A stretch of 64,000 nucleotides of DNA from Microcella putealis (GTDB taxonomy: Bacteria > Actinomycetota > Actinomycetes > Actinomycetales > Microbacteriaceae): assembly GCF_004216575.1 (NCBI RefSeq), contig NZ_SGWW01000004.1, forward strand, positions 93,980 to 157,979, given 5' to 3'. A program made the position numbers and the translations under genes. The stretch's first letter is position 1, and every line of letters starts with the position of its first letter. The notes under the pieces are model-generated. The model worked only from the letters and a program-made list of their open reading frames with translations, was not told the origin of the DNA and searched no databases. This document shows positions 16,822 to 26,155 of the stretch, one piece after another.

Positions 16822-18765
16822 TCAGGCATCCGAGCGCGAAACGACGCTCCACTGGGGGCTGTCAGCGGCCGCCGGAACCCCGTCCCCGGGGAACGCGGGG
16901 GTCGCCACCCCGGGCAGCTGCCACGCGGTGAAACTCATGCCCGTCGAGCGGATGCGCGCGGCGGGGCCATGCGCGCCGCTCGCGTCCGCGACGCGCGCGC
17001 CGCGCGCATCCGGTGCGACGTCGGCGGAGCCGATCAGCCGGGTGGCGGCCGCCCCGTCGATCCCGTCGAGGACGATGTCGCTGTCGGCCCGCGCGGCCAG
17101 CACGATGACGACCTCGTCGGCGGTTTCGCGCGCGAAGACGAGCGCGTCGTCGCTCGCGTGCAGCCAGCGCAGCGAGCCGTGGCTGAGCGCGGGGTGCTCG
17201 CGGCGCAGTCGCAGGTGCGCGGCGTACAGGTCGATCGTGGCGGCGTGGTCGTCGACGCTCTGCCACGGGATCGTGGTGCGCGAGTGTTCGCCGTTCTCAC
17301 CGGTGAAGCCGAACTCGTCGCCGGCGAAGACGACGGGGATTCCGGGCAGCGACACCGAGAGGCCGAGGGCGACGGGCACGGCGCCGGGCCGCGCGCGGTT
17401 CACGAAGCGGGCGGTGTCGTGCGTGTCGAGCGCGTTCATCGAGTGCAGGCGCGAGCGCCACGGCATCGCCGCGGTGAAGCGGGTGTTGGCCGCAGCCACC
17501 TGCTCGCCCGTGTACTGCGGCATGACGGGGTAGGGCAGGCCGAAGAACCAGCTGATCGGGCCGGGCTCACTCAGCCAGGCCCACACGGCGCGGGTGAAGC
17601 TGGCGTAGGTCATGGCGCCGTGCCAGCCGTCACCCTGCATGTCGCTCTGCGCGTCGTTGGTGCTCTCGCCGAGCAGCAGCGCCTCAGGGTTCGCCTCACG
17701 CAACGTCTTCTGCGTGAGCTGGCGCACCTCGGCGTTCAGGTCGTGGTCGTCGAGGCGGCCCGTCATGTTGGCGACGTCGATGCGCCAGCCGTCGAGCGAG
17801 AACGGCGGTCGCAGCCAGCGCCCCACCACCGAGTCGGGCCCGTCGATGAAGCGGCGGCGCAGCTCGTCGCTGGCCCAGTTCAGCTTCGGCAGGCTTTCGA
17901 CGCCGAGCCACGACACGTAGCCGTTGTCGTCATCGAGGTAGTAGAACGCCCGCTCGGGGGCGTCGGCGCGGGCCCGCGCGGCGACGAACCACTCGTGTGC
18001 GTCGCCCGAGTGGTTGAGGGTGAGGTCGCCCATCACCTTGATGCCGCGGGCGTGCGCCGCCTCAACGAGCCGGATCAGCGCTTCGTCGCCACCGAGCAGC
18101 GGGTCGACCTGGTCGAAGCTGTGCGCGTCGTAGCGGTGGTTCGACCGGCCGGGAAAAACGGGAGTCAGGTACAGCACCGTCGCGCCGAGACGCTCGAGGT
18201 GGTCGAGGTGCTCGGTGATGCCGTCGAGGTCGCCGCCGTAGAACTGCCGCGGCGTCGACGGGCCCTGATAGATCGGCTCGTCGGCCCACTCGGCGGGCTC
18301 AGCCCACTCGGGCAACTCGCGGCCGTCAGCCGCGGCCGAGCGGGCGAAGCGGTCGGGAAAGACCTGATACATCACCGTCTCGGCGCCCCACGCGGGCGGC
18401 GGCGCGAAGGTGCTGAGCCGGAAGTCGTCGTCGTCGCGGGTCTCGATGTCGCTGAGCCCTGCCTGCGACAAGAAGTGCGTCTCGCCACTCGCCCGCGTGA
18501 TGACGAAGCGGTAGCCGTGCACCGGATTCTCGACGAGCAGCTCGGCTTCCCACCACGTCGCGTCACCGTCGTGGTGCACGATGACGGCCGGGGTGAACCG
18601 CGGCTCGTGGTTGGGGTTCGAGCGCGTCTTCACCGCGGCGACGTGGCCGTAACGGTGCGGCACGCGCAGGCGCACGCGCACCGCGTCGCCGAGGGCCGGC
18701 GCGTCGGTCGAGACGTACAGAGGCGAGCCGTCGTGGTGCGGACGGGCATCAACAGGAGGCAGCAC
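16822..18765 (-). CDS. GH13 alpha-glycosidase (neopullulanase/cyclomaltodextrinase-like)
   Basis: 647 aa from GTG 18765 with no signal peptide, so cytoplasmic. An N-terminal Ig-like domain of about 125 residues (RVPHRYGHVAAVKTRS) is typical of the neopullulanase group. The GH13 barrel follows: DLTLNHSGD (region I), nucleophile Asp near 328 (DGWRIDVANMTG), acid/base Glu near 365 (LLLGESTND) and the transition-state Asp near 447 (ALDTHDTARF). It would debranch or hydrolyse imported maltodextrins. It lies 38 nt downstream of malG and probably ends the malEFG operon. The C-terminal tail after the barrel is a short beta domain. Confidence 0.9.
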   Translation of the reverse strand: MLPPVDARPHHDGSPLYVSTDAPALGDAVRVRLRVPHRYGHVAAVKTRSNPNHEPRFTPAVIVHHDGDATWWEAELLVENPVHGYRFVITRASGETHFLSQAGLSDIETRDDDDFRLSTFAPPPAWGAETVMYQVFPDRFARSAAADGRELPEWAEPAEWADEPIYQGPSTPRQFYGGDLDGITEHLDHLERLGATVLYLTPVFPGRSNHRYDAHSFDQVDPLLGGDEALIRLVEAAHARGIKVMGDLTLNHSGDAHEWFVAARARADAPERAFYYLDDDNGYVSWLGVESLPKLNWASDELRRRFIDGPDSVVGRWLRPPFSLDGWRIDVANMTGRLDDHDLNAEVRQLTQKTLREANPEALLLGESTNDAQSDMQGDGWHGAMTYASFTRAVWAWLSEPGPISWFFGLPYPVMPQYTGEQVAAANTRFTAAMPWRSRLHSMNALDTHDTARFVNRARPGAVPVALGLSVSLPGIPVVFAGDEFGFTGENGEHSRTTIPWQSVDDHAATIDLYAAHLRLRREHPALSHGSLRWLHASDDALVFARETADEVVIVLAARADSDIVLDGIDGAAATRLIGSADVAPDARGARVADASGAHGPAARIRSTGMSFTAWQLPGVATPAFPGDGVPAAADSPQWSVVSRSDA

Positions 18766-18803
18766 GATGCGGGGTGGTCCTTCGTGGTGGCGTGCGCAGC
18801 GTC

Positions 18804-19796
18804 TTACTTGACGCTGCCGGCGGTGAGCCCGCCGATGATGTACTTCTGCAAGTACAGGAACAGGGCCATCACGGGGATTGCCGCGAGGACCGCACCCGCC
18901 GAGAAGAGCGTCCAGTTCGTGGAGGTCTCTTGGCTGACGAATTGATAGAGCCCGACCGCCAGGGTCTGCGTCTCGGGGCTCGTCAGCACGATGGAGGCGA
19001 TCACAAACTCGCTCGTCGTGCCAATGAACGACAGTAGCCCGACAACCGCAAGGATCGGCGCCACGAGGCGCAGGATGATCGTGAAGAAGATGCGCGCGTG
19101 GCTCGCCCCGTCAATCTTCGCGGCCTCGTCGATCGACACGGGGATCGTGTTGAAGAAGCCGTACATGAGGTAGGTGTTCACGCCGAGCGCGCCCCCGAGG
19201 TAGACGAGAATCAGGCCCGCCTGCGTGCCGATGCCGATCTGCGGGAAGATCTCGCCGATGCCCGACAGCAGCAGGAAGATCGCGACGACGCCGAGCAGCT
19301 GCGGGAACATCTGCACGAGCAGCAGGGTCAGCAAGCCGACCCGGCGACCGGTGAAGCGCATCCGCGAAAAGGCGTACGCGGCGAGCGCACCGAGAAAAAC
19401 GGTGCCGAGCGAGGTCGTGAGACCGATCACCATGGTGTTCACGAACCACGCCGCATACGGCTGCTGCGGCAGCTGGAAGAGTTCGACGTAGTTGCCGAAA
19501 TCGATCGTGCGGAACAGGGTGTTCGAGCCGACGAGCGTGCCGGTCGGGTTCAGCGAGGCCGACAGTACGTAGGCGAGCGGGAAGGCGGCGAACACCAGCA
19601 TGACGACGCCGATGAGGTGGCGCCAGCCGGTGTCGCGGAACCAATAGCCGAATCCGCGGCGACGGCGCTCGGGGATGCTCGGGCGCGTCTCGCGAGGCTC
19701 GTCGCGATCGCGCACGGTCGTTGCTGCTCCGGCAACGGCGGGGTTCAGCCGCGCGCCGATCTCTTGGCCGTCGGACGGGTTGAAGGGGTTCGTCAT
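18804..19796 (-). CDS. malG: Maltose/maltodextrin ABC transporter permease, MalG type
   Basis: 330 aa, about six transmembrane helices after a cytoplasmic N-terminal tail of about 60 residues. The EAA loop that docks the ATPase is seen at SIDEAAKIDGASHARIFFTIILR. The C terminus KYIIGGLTAGSVK is characteristic of MalG. It starts 2 nt after the malF stop, so translation is coupled. No ATPase gene is nearby, so a shared MsiK-like ATPase encoded elsewhere is expected, as in other actinobacteria. Confidence 0.94.
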   Translation of the reverse strand: MTNPFNPSDGQEIGARLNPAVAGAATTVRDRDEPRETRPSIPERRRRGFGYWFRDTGWRHLIGVVMLVFAAFPLAYVLSASLNPTGTLVGSNTLFRTIDFGNYVELFQLPQQPYAAWFVNTMVIGLTTSLGTVFLGALAAYAFSRMRFTGRRVGLLTLLLVQMFPQLLGVVAIFLLLSGIGEIFPQIGIGTQAGLILVYLGGALGVNTYLMYGFFNTIPVSIDEAAKIDGASHARIFFTIILRLVAPILAVVGLLSFIGTTSEFVIASIVLTSPETQTLAVGLYQFVSQETSTNWTLFSAGAVLAAIPVMALFLYLQKYIIGGLTAGSVK

Positions 19797-19798
19797 GG

Positions 19799-21427
19799 CT
19801 AGTTCAACTCCTCGAGGGCCTTGGTCTGGCGGAAGCTGATGATCGACACCGTCGCCACGATGATGAAGATGAGAATCGCGAATGCGCTCGCGAGACCGTA
19901 GTCGCGGCCGGTGCCCTCACCGAACGCCACCTTGTAGACGAGAGTGATCAGGATGTCGGTGGCGCCGGCATCGACGCCCGCATTGATGTCGCGCGGCCCA
20001 CCGCCGGTGAGCATGTAGATGATGTTGAAGTTGTTGAAGTTGAACGCGAAGCTCGAGATCAACAGCGGCGCGACCGAGACGAGCAGCAGCGGGAACTTGA
20101 TCAGGCGGAACACTGCCCACGGCCGGGCGCCGTCGACCGTCGCGGCCTCGGTGAGCTCTTCAGGGATCGACTGCAGTGCCCCCGTGCAGATCAGGAACAT
20201 GTAGGGGAAGCCGAGCCAGAGGTTCACGATGAGCACGCTCGCCTTGGCGAGCCACGGATCGGTGAGCCAGGGAATGGCCGCCCCGCCGAAGATCACCTGG
20301 TTGATGAAGCCGAAGTCTTGGTTGAACAGACCGAGCCAGACGAGGCCCGACAGGAACGCCGGGAAGGCGTACGGCAGGATCATGATCAGCCGGTAGACCT
20401 TCTTGCCCTTCATGCCCGGCTTGTTGAACACGATCGCCAGGAACAGGCCCAGGATGAACGTGGTCGCGACCGAGAGGATCGCGAACGCGAACGTCCAGAT
20501 CGTCACGCTGATGAGCGGCCCGCGAATGTCGTCGTTCGAGAAGGCGGTCACGAAGTTGTCGAAGCCGACGTTGATCGTCCAGCCGGGGATCAACTCGCGC
20601 CCGTCGTCATTGACGTACGCGCCCTCGCCCCCGTCGCGGTAGACGAGACCTGTGGCGTCGGTGAAGGTGTCGCTCGCCTCGTCGTACTCGAGAGCCGACT
20701 CGTAGACGTACGCGTTGGAACCGTCGGGCGTTCGCAGTGCGCCGTCGGCGGGGTCGTCACTGAACGGAACCGACAGCGAGGTGATCGCCCGCTGGTTGTT
20801 CAGCAGGTCGGCGAAGCTGAGCGTCGTGTAGCCGTCAAGGGAGATGGCTTTGCCCGTGCCGTCAATCTCGGCATTGGTGACCTCGGTGAGCGGCTGGTCG
20901 GGGTTGCCGACGAGAACGTCGCCGTCAGGGTCGGTGACGAGGAAGGAGTAGCTGCCGTTCTGCTCGAGCACCTGCAGGCGGTAGGTGGGCGAGTCGGCGA
21001 CGCGACTCAGGGAGGTGAGCTGAATGTTCTCGATCGCGTCGGCCTTCGTGCCGTTGCGGCCGTCGCCGTAGTTGGTGAAGGCGATGTAACCCGAGTAGAC
21101 GACGACGAAGATCTGAAAGACGGCGAGGAAGAGCAGGCCCGGCGCGAGGTACTTGGCGGGGAGGCCCCCCGGGCGCAGGTAGATCCAGTTGATGACGATG
21201 GTGACGGCGAGCGTCACGCCGAAGACGATCCACGACTCCTGCATGAACAGCACGAACATCGCGAAGACCGCGAGGGCGTCGACCAGCCCGAGCAGCACGA
21301 TCTTGATCGCCCAGCTGCGCATGCTGGAACCGGAACTCGCCGCGAGGCGCGAGGCGGGCATACCGCCCCTCGGAGCCGGAGGCGGAGCGACGGCGGGTGT
21401 TTCGGCGCCGGGAGTCGTCGTGCTCAT
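19799..21427 (-). CDS. malF: Maltose/maltodextrin ABC transporter permease, MalF type
   Basis: 542 aa. It has about eight transmembrane helices with a large extracytoplasmic loop after the third helix (about residues 130-290, starting near YTNYGDGRNGTK), comparable to the P2 loop of E. coli MalF that holds the binding protein. The EAA loop is TEAATVDGARPWAVFRLIKFP. The N terminus is Thr/Pro/Ala-rich. It lies between malE, from which a strong hairpin separates it, and malG. Confidence 0.93.
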   Translation of the reverse strand: MSTTTPGAETPAVAPPPAPRGGMPASRLAASSGSSMRSWAIKIVLLGLVDALAVFAMFVLFMQESWIVFGVTLAVTIVINWIYLRPGGLPAKYLAPGLLFLAVFQIFVVVYSGYIAFTNYGDGRNGTKADAIENIQLTSLSRVADSPTYRLQVLEQNGSYSFLVTDPDGDVLVGNPDQPLTEVTNAEIDGTGKAISLDGYTTLSFADLLNNQRAITSLSVPFSDDPADGALRTPDGSNAYVYESALEYDEASDTFTDATGLVYRDGGEGAYVNDDGRELIPGWTINVGFDNFVTAFSNDDIRGPLISVTIWTFAFAILSVATTFILGLFLAIVFNKPGMKGKKVYRLIMILPYAFPAFLSGLVWLGLFNQDFGFINQVIFGGAAIPWLTDPWLAKASVLIVNLWLGFPYMFLICTGALQSIPEELTEAATVDGARPWAVFRLIKFPLLLVSVAPLLISSFAFNFNNFNIIYMLTGGGPRDINAGVDAGATDILITLVYKVAFGEGTGRDYGLASAFAILIFIIVATVSIISFRQTKALEELN

Positions 21428-21484
21428 CGGGGAATCGTCTTTCGTCGGGGGTGGGGCGGGGGAGAAAAGCGGGGCGGTGAGAGG

Positions 21485-21524
21485 CGAGGCCCCCCGGTGT
21501 GCGCGTGCACTCCGGGGGGCCTCG
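21485..21524 (-). terminator. Hairpin in the malE-malF gap
   Basis: CGAGGCCCCCCGG (21485-21497) pairs with CCGGGGGGCCTCG (21512-21524). It stands 30 nt past the malE stop and 58 nt before the malF ATG on the minus strand; a TTTT lies about 15 nt beyond. It is probably a partial terminator or an RNA-stability element that raises MalE over MalF/MalG. Confidence 0.65.
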
Positions 21525-21553
21525 CTGTCATCACCTGTGGTCGGTGCGGGTGA

Positions 21554-22804
21554 CTAGCCCGCGGTGACCTTCTCCTGGATGCTCGCGACCATCGCGCGCC
21601 ACAGCTCGACCGGGTCACCCTGGCCGTTGATGATGGCGACCTGGCTCGAGCCCCAGTCGCTCCACACGACGTCCATCGCGGGCACGTTCGGCATCGGCAC
21701 ACCCTCGGCGCCGACCGCACCGAAGGCGGCGACGTCGGCGTCAGCCTGAGCGGCCTCGAAGGCGCTCAGCAGGGCGGGGGCACGGCCACCGACCTCGTAG
21801 AGGGCCGTCTGAACCTCTTCGCTGCCGATGTAGTTCACGAGGAACTCGGTAGCGGCGATGGTGTTCTCGCTGCGCGACGACACGAAGAAGCCCTGCACGC
21901 CGACGAACGGCGACGCGGTCTCGCCACCGGCGGTGGGGATCGGATCGATCGCGTAGTTGATGCCGCCTTCCTGGATGGCCGGGATGTTCCACGGGCCGGT
22001 GAGGAAGAACGGCGACTTGCCGGCGATGAACTCTTCGCGCGCGATGTCACCCGAGATGTTCGTGTTCAGAATGCCCTGCGAACCCCATTCGGCGAGCTTG
22101 GTCGCGAACTGCTCGCCACCCTCGTTGCCGAGGGCCAGCGTCGTCGGGTCGTAGGTTCCGTCGGCGGTGATCTCGAAGACCGGGGCGCCGAACGAGGCCT
22201 GCAGCGGGTACAGGTGGTACGGGTCAGACGCTGCCGGGTCGAGGCCGACGAGGAAGGCGTACTCGGTACCGGCGGCCTGGCCAGCGGCGATGAGCTCGTC
22301 GAAGGTGGCGGGCGCTTCGGCTACGAGGTCGGTGTTGCGCACCATAGCGATGTTCTCGACCGAGTAGGGCAGACCGTAGGTCTGGCCCTCGTAGCTCATG
22401 GCCGTGATCGCGACATCCTGGAAGTCGCCGGCGGTGTCGCCGAGCTCAAGCGGCGCGACAACGCCGTTCTGCACGAGCTTGCCGAGCCAGTCGTGCGCGC
22501 CGACGATGACGTCGGGCCCGTTGCCGGTGGGGGCCTGCGTGATGAAGTCGTCGCGGATCGCGCCGAAGTCTTTGGTCACGAGTTCGACGGCGACACCGCG
22601 GTCAGCCTCGAACTGGGCGGCGATGTCTTCGAGCACACCGGCGCGGTCGGCGTCGACCCAGACGGTCAGGGTGCTCGACGCTGCGGGGGTTTCAGGAGCG
22701 GTGGTCGGGTCGGCCGTCTCGGCCTCGCCGGCGCACGCGCCGAGGAGCAGGGCGGCGGATGCCGCCATCGCTCCGGTAGCCAACAGGCTGCGGGTCACCT
22801 TCAT
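21554..22804 (-). CDS. malE: Maltose/maltodextrin-binding lipoprotein
   Basis: 416 aa from ATG 22804, preceded by GAAAGG. It has a lipoprotein signal peptide with lipobox LLGAC near residue 24, then a Thr/Ala/Pro linker and the SBP fold beginning LTVWVDADRAGVLEDIA. FFLTGPWNIPAI and YAIDPIPTAGGE are typical of maltodextrin-binding proteins. It is anchored to the outer face of the membrane, binds oligomers released from starch and passes them to MalFG. It is the first gene of malEFG-GH13. A longer open frame upstream is rejected because it crosses the operator. Confidence 0.94.
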   Translation of the reverse strand: MKVTRSLLATGAMAASAALLLGACAGEAETADPTTAPETPAASSTLTVWVDADRAGVLEDIAAQFEADRGVAVELVTKDFGAIRDDFITQAPTGNGPDVIVGAHDWLGKLVQNGVVAPLELGDTAGDFQDVAITAMSYEGQTYGLPYSVENIAMVRNTDLVAEAPATFDELIAAGQAAGTEYAFLVGLDPAASDPYHLYPLQASFGAPVFEITADGTYDPTTLALGNEGGEQFATKLAEWGSQGILNTNISGDIAREEFIAGKSPFFLTGPWNIPAIQEGGINYAIDPIPTAGGETASPFVGVQGFFVSSRSENTIAATEFLVNYIGSEEVQTALYEVGGRAPALLSAFEAAQADADVAAFGAVGAEGVPMPNVPAMDVVWSDWGSSQVAIINGQGDPVELWRAMVASIQEKVTAG

Positions 22805-22917
22805 CGGTGCATACCTTTCGTGTGCGGGCGGCCTCATTGCCGGCGCGCTGCCGGTGCGTTCCTCGATGGAGGTTCTCACCGTCGCCAAGAGGCCATTCTC
22901 TTGATGCGCTCGCGAAC

Positions 22918-22931
22918 TGCAAGCGCTTACA
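22918..22931. promoter_or_regulatory. LacI-type operator upstream of malE
   Basis: TGCAAGCGCTTACA, one base from the perfect dyad TGCAAGCGCTTGCA found before the lacI gene at 27226. It lies 114 nt upstream of the malE ATG, next to a TATAACTG-like -10 on the minus strand. Confidence 0.8.
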
Positions 22932-23015
22932 GTTATAGCGCCTGGGGCGCGTCCTGACAACTAGGGATTTTCCGCCTGTGGATGGTGAACTTTTGCTGGA
23001 AGAACGCTGTAAACC

Positions 23016-23029
23016 CGCAAGCGCTTCCA
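23016..23029. promoter_or_regulatory. LacI-type operator in the malE/alpha-glucosidase divergent region
   Basis: CGCAAGCGCTTCCA, matching the AAGCGCTT core of the other sites. It lies 51 nt before the alpha-glucosidase ATG at 23080, around its -35. Confidence 0.75.
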
Positions 23030-23035
23030 TCCGCG

Positions 23036-23049
23036 TGGAACCGTTTCCA
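23036..23049. promoter_or_regulatory. Variant LacI-type operator before the alpha-glucosidase
   Basis: TGGAACCGTTTCCA, a perfect outer dyad with a CpG centre, 7 bp after the previous site. Two adjacent sites could allow cooperative repression of the plus-strand gene. Confidence 0.65.
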
Positions 23050-23079
23050 CATTCGCGGCTTTCCGCGTATCGTGGCCCC

Positions 23080-24789
23080 ATGGCCAACGAAACCCTCAGC
23101 CCGTCCGGCGCGCCCGCGCGCGTGTCGCACGCCCAGTCATCCCAGCCGGGCCACGAGTGGTGGCGCACCGCCGTCATCTACCAGATCTATCCGCGCTCCT
23201 TCGCGGACGCGAATGGCGACGGCATCGGCGACCTCGCCGGCATCACCACCCGTCTCGACTCGCTCGCCGCGCTCGGCGTCGACGCGGTCTGGCTCTCGCC
23301 CTTCTTCCGCTCGCCGCAGAACGACGCCGGCTACGACGTGAGCGACTACTGCGACGTCGACCCGCTGTTCGGCACGCTCGCCGACTTCGATCGGATGCGC
23401 GAGCGGGCTCACGAGCTCGGCCTGCGAGTCATCGTCGACCTCGTTCCGAACCACTGCTCGAGCGAGCACGTGTGGTTCCAGGAGGCGCTGGCTGCCCGCC
23501 CCGGCTCGATCGAGCGCGACCGCTTCATGTTCCGCGAGGGCAAGGGCGAGAATGGCGAGCTGCCCCCGAACAACTGGCAGTCGATCTTCGGCGGCCCCGC
23601 GTGGACCCGCGTCACCGAGGCAAATGGCGAGCCGGGCCAGTGGTACCTGCACCTGTTCGACTCGACGCAGCCCGACTTCAACTGGAAGAACGAGTGGGTC
23701 TGGGAGCGCTTCCGCGAGATTCTGCGCTTCTGGCTCGACCGCGGTGCCGACGGCTTCCGCGTCGACGTGGCGCACGGCCTCATGAAGGCCGAGGGCCTTC
23801 CCGACGTGCCCGAGCCCGAAGAGGGCGAGAGCCTCGCCGAGGCCATGATGAAGCCCGACGAGGTGCCGTACTGGGCGCAGCCGCCCGTGCACGAGGTCTA
23901 CCGCGACTGGCACAAGGTTCTCGACGAGTACGAGGGCGACCGCGTGCTCTGCGCCGAGGCCTGGGTCGAGCCGCTCAGCCGCGCGGCCCTCTGGGTGCGC
24001 TCAGACGAGATGCACCAGGCCTTCAACTTCAGCTACCTCGCCACCCCGTGGGAGGCGCCGAAGCTGCGCGCTGTCATCGATGAGTCGATCGCCGCGTTCG
24101 GCGAGGTCGGCGCCCCGAGCACGTGGGTGCTGTCGAACCACGACGTCGTGCGCCACGCCAGCCGCCTGGGCCTGACGGTGCACGCTGCCGCGCCGGCCAG
24201 CGGGATCGGCCCGGCATCAGAGGACAAGCCCGACGAGGTCCTCGGCCTGAAGCGGGCCCGCGCGGCCACCGCGCTCATGCTGAGCCTGCCGGGCAGCGCC
24301 TACCTGTACCAGGGTGAAGAACTGGGACTTCCCGAGGTCATCGAGCTCGACGACCACGTGCGCGAAGACCCGACCTTCCACCGCACGAACGGCGAGGTGT
24401 ACGGCCGCGACGGCTGTCGCGTGCCGCTGCCGTGGGAGGCGGACGCTCCGGCATTCGGCTTCAACGACTCGGGCGCGAGCTGGCTGCCGCAGCCGGCAGA
24501 ATGGTCCGCCATCGCCCGCGACGCGCAGCTTGGCGACCCCACGTCGACACTCGAGCTCTACCGCCGGGCGCTCGCCCTGCGCGCCGAGCACGAGCTCGGC
24601 TCTGGCTCGGTCGACTGGATCAACCTCGGTGACGAGGTCGTTGCCTTCCGCAACGGTGCCATCACGGTGATCGCCAACCTGGGCGAAGGCGCCGTTGAGC
24701 TGCCCGCTGGCGAGGTACTGCTCAGCAGCGGCCCGCTCGACGGGCGCGCGGTGCCGAGCGACACCGCTGTGTGGGTGCGGGCCGAGTAG
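23080..24789 (+). CDS. GH13 alpha-glucosidase (oligo-1,6-glucosidase family)
   Basis: 569 aa, no signal peptide. The barrel opens WWRTAVIYQIYPRSFAD, the hallmark of the alpha-glucosidase subfamilies. Region I is DLVPNHCS, the nucleophile Asp lies near 228 (GFRVDVAHG), the acid/base Glu near 292 (VLCAEAWVEP) and the transition-state Asp near 354 (LSNHDVVRH). It releases glucose from maltodextrins in the cytoplasm. It is divergent from malE and shares its operators. TATCGT at 23068-23073 ends 6 nt before the ATG, so the mRNA is probably leaderless. Confidence 0.93.
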   Translation: MANETLSPSGAPARVSHAQSSQPGHEWWRTAVIYQIYPRSFADANGDGIGDLAGITTRLDSLAALGVDAVWLSPFFRSPQNDAGYDVSDYCDVDPLFGTLADFDRMRERAHELGLRVIVDLVPNHCSSEHVWFQEALAARPGSIERDRFMFREGKGENGELPPNNWQSIFGGPAWTRVTEANGEPGQWYLHLFDSTQPDFNWKNEWVWERFREILRFWLDRGADGFRVDVAHGLMKAEGLPDVPEPEEGESLAEAMMKPDEVPYWAQPPVHEVYRDWHKVLDEYEGDRVLCAEAWVEPLSRAALWVRSDEMHQAFNFSYLATPWEAPKLRAVIDESIAAFGEVGAPSTWVLSNHDVVRHASRLGLTVHAAAPASGIGPASEDKPDEVLGLKRARAATALMLSLPGSAYLYQGEELGLPEVIELDDHVREDPTFHRTNGEVYGRDGCRVPLPWEADAPAFGFNDSGASWLPQPAEWSAIARDAQLGDPTSTLELYRRALALRAEHELGSGSVDWINLGDEVVAFRNGAITVIANLGEGAVELPAGEVLLSSGPLDGRAVPSDTAVWVRAE

Positions 24790-24810
24790 GCGAGCACCCA
24801 CCCGACGTCA

Positions 24811-24847
24811 CGGGTCCCGGATGCGCGCACCGCGCATCCGGGACCCG
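24811..24847 (+). terminator. Terminator of the alpha-glucosidase gene
   Basis: CGGGTCCCGGATGCGCG pairs with CGCGCATCCGGGACCCG around a 3-nt loop, followed by TTTCGTT, 22 nt past the stop. Confidence 0.8.
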
Positions 24848-24900
24848 TTTCGTTAACGAGCCAGCTGCGTTCGCGCGATGACGCGGGGCGCACACACAAA

Positions 24901-24918
24901 CGGCCCCTCGCGGGGCCG
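24901..24918 (-). terminator. Terminator of the M23 peptidase gene
   Basis: CGGCCCC/GGGGCCG with a 4-nt loop. On the minus strand it is followed by TTTGTGTGTG, 29 nt past the stop at 24947. Confidence 0.75.
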
Positions 24919-24946
24919 TGTGACCATGCGTGCGGGAAGCGGACGC

Positions 24947-25978
24947 TTACGAGGCGTTGGTGGTGAGCCAGGCGTAGGGATCAACCGCGACGCCGTCGAG
25001 CTTCAACTCGAAGTGCAGGTGGGGTCCGGTCGAGAGGCCCGTGTCACCGACCTGGCCAATGTAGTCACCCGCCGCGATGGGGTCGCCTGCCGACAGCGGG
25101 GTCGAGTTGCTGACCATGTGCGCGTAGAGCGTGGTGACCTTCTGTCCATTGATGACGTGGTCGACGATGACGTGCAAGCCGTAGCCGCCACCCCAGCCAG
25201 CGAAGGTGACCACACCGTCGGCGATCGACTGAATCGGCGTGCCGTAGCCGGGCACGAAGTCGAGGCCCTGGTGGTAGCTCGAGCAGCCGCGGCAGGGAGC
25301 GCTGCGGTTACCGAAGCCCGAGCTGATCTCGGCGGCGAACGGGAACGGCCAGCGCACGGCGCCGGTGCCGGTCGTTGCGTACATGAAGCTGCGGTTTCCG
25401 TACTGCAGGCGCATGAGCTCGGCGTACGAGGTCACGCTCCAGTCGTCGCGGTTCGCAACGGGCAGGGCCTCGGCGTCGGTGGCCTCGGTGGCGAGCACCT
25501 GGCTCGGCGGGGCTTCGGCGGGTGCGGCGCCGCCGGCGAGGCTCGGCGCGGTCTTGTTCGTTTCGATGACCGCGCCGGCGTCGAGCGCGCTCGCGGTCGC
25601 GACGGCGCCGATTGACGCGTTCGCGGCATCGGCGTTGAGGTCACCGAGCACGGTGGAGGGCACCGAGGTGCCGATGATGAGGGCGGCAGCGGCGGCCATA
25701 ACGATCGGCGGGAACACTTTGCGGGCCACCCGCGTGCGCATCGGCACGACGGGAGCAACCGATGTACGAGCGGCGGTGGTCGCGACGGGAACAGCGGGGG
25801 CCGGGTGTACCGCACCCACCGCGCGAGCCTCCGCCGCACGCTCCGCCTCGCGCAACGCCCGACGCGAGACGTGGCCTTCCGCAGCCCGAGCCTCGCGACG
25901 CGTCATCGGCGCACCCGCAGCGGGGTCCGACGCGGCGTCGCCGAAGGAGGCGGAAGGCCGCGTGAGGTCATCAGTCAT
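24947..25978 (-). CDS. M23-family metallopeptidase (LytM), membrane-anchored
   Basis: 343 aa. The N-terminal cytoplasmic part is Arg/Ala-rich (residues 1-90), one transmembrane helix lies near 94-115 (MAAAAALIIGTSVPS), then an Ala-rich linker, then the M23 domain from about 220. Zinc and catalytic residues are visible as YHQGLDFVPG (HxxxD) and HLHFELKLDG (HxH). Such enzymes cut peptidoglycan cross-links or act as amidase activators outside the membrane. The 177 nt upstream up to the IMPase stop contain no gene and presumably its promoter. Confidence 0.9.
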   Translation of the reverse strand: MTDDLTRPSASFGDAASDPAAGAPMTRREARAAEGHVSRRALREAERAAEARAVGAVHPAPAVPVATTAARTSVAPVVPMRTRVARKVFPPIVMAAAAALIIGTSVPSTVLGDLNADAANASIGAVATASALDAGAVIETNKTAPSLAGGAAPAEAPPSQVLATEATDAEALPVANRDDWSVTSYAELMRLQYGNRSFMYATTGTGAVRWPFPFAAEISSGFGNRSAPCRGCSSYHQGLDFVPGYGTPIQSIADGVVTFAGWGGGYGLHVIVDHVINGQKVTTLYAHMVSNSTPLSAGDPIAAGDYIGQVGDTGLSTGPHLHFELKLDGVAVDPYAWLTTNAS

Positions 25979-26155
25979 GAAGCGGGGAGGAGTTTCTCTG
26001 CGTCGTGGGTACGTATCGATGGGGCGTTGGCGACGGCACTCCGAAGAGACCCGAATGTCACGAACTGGTAAAGGCTAACCGCTTGTTCCCGAGACGAAAA
26101 GTCCGCGAACGAGATTCATAGCTTTTCCACGAATGAACGGCCCGCAAACGGGGGG

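Noticed and set aside
22805-22960. N-terminal extension of MalE
   Set aside because: It would cross the operator and promoter at 22918-22931 and place 52 residues before a clear lipoprotein signal peptide.
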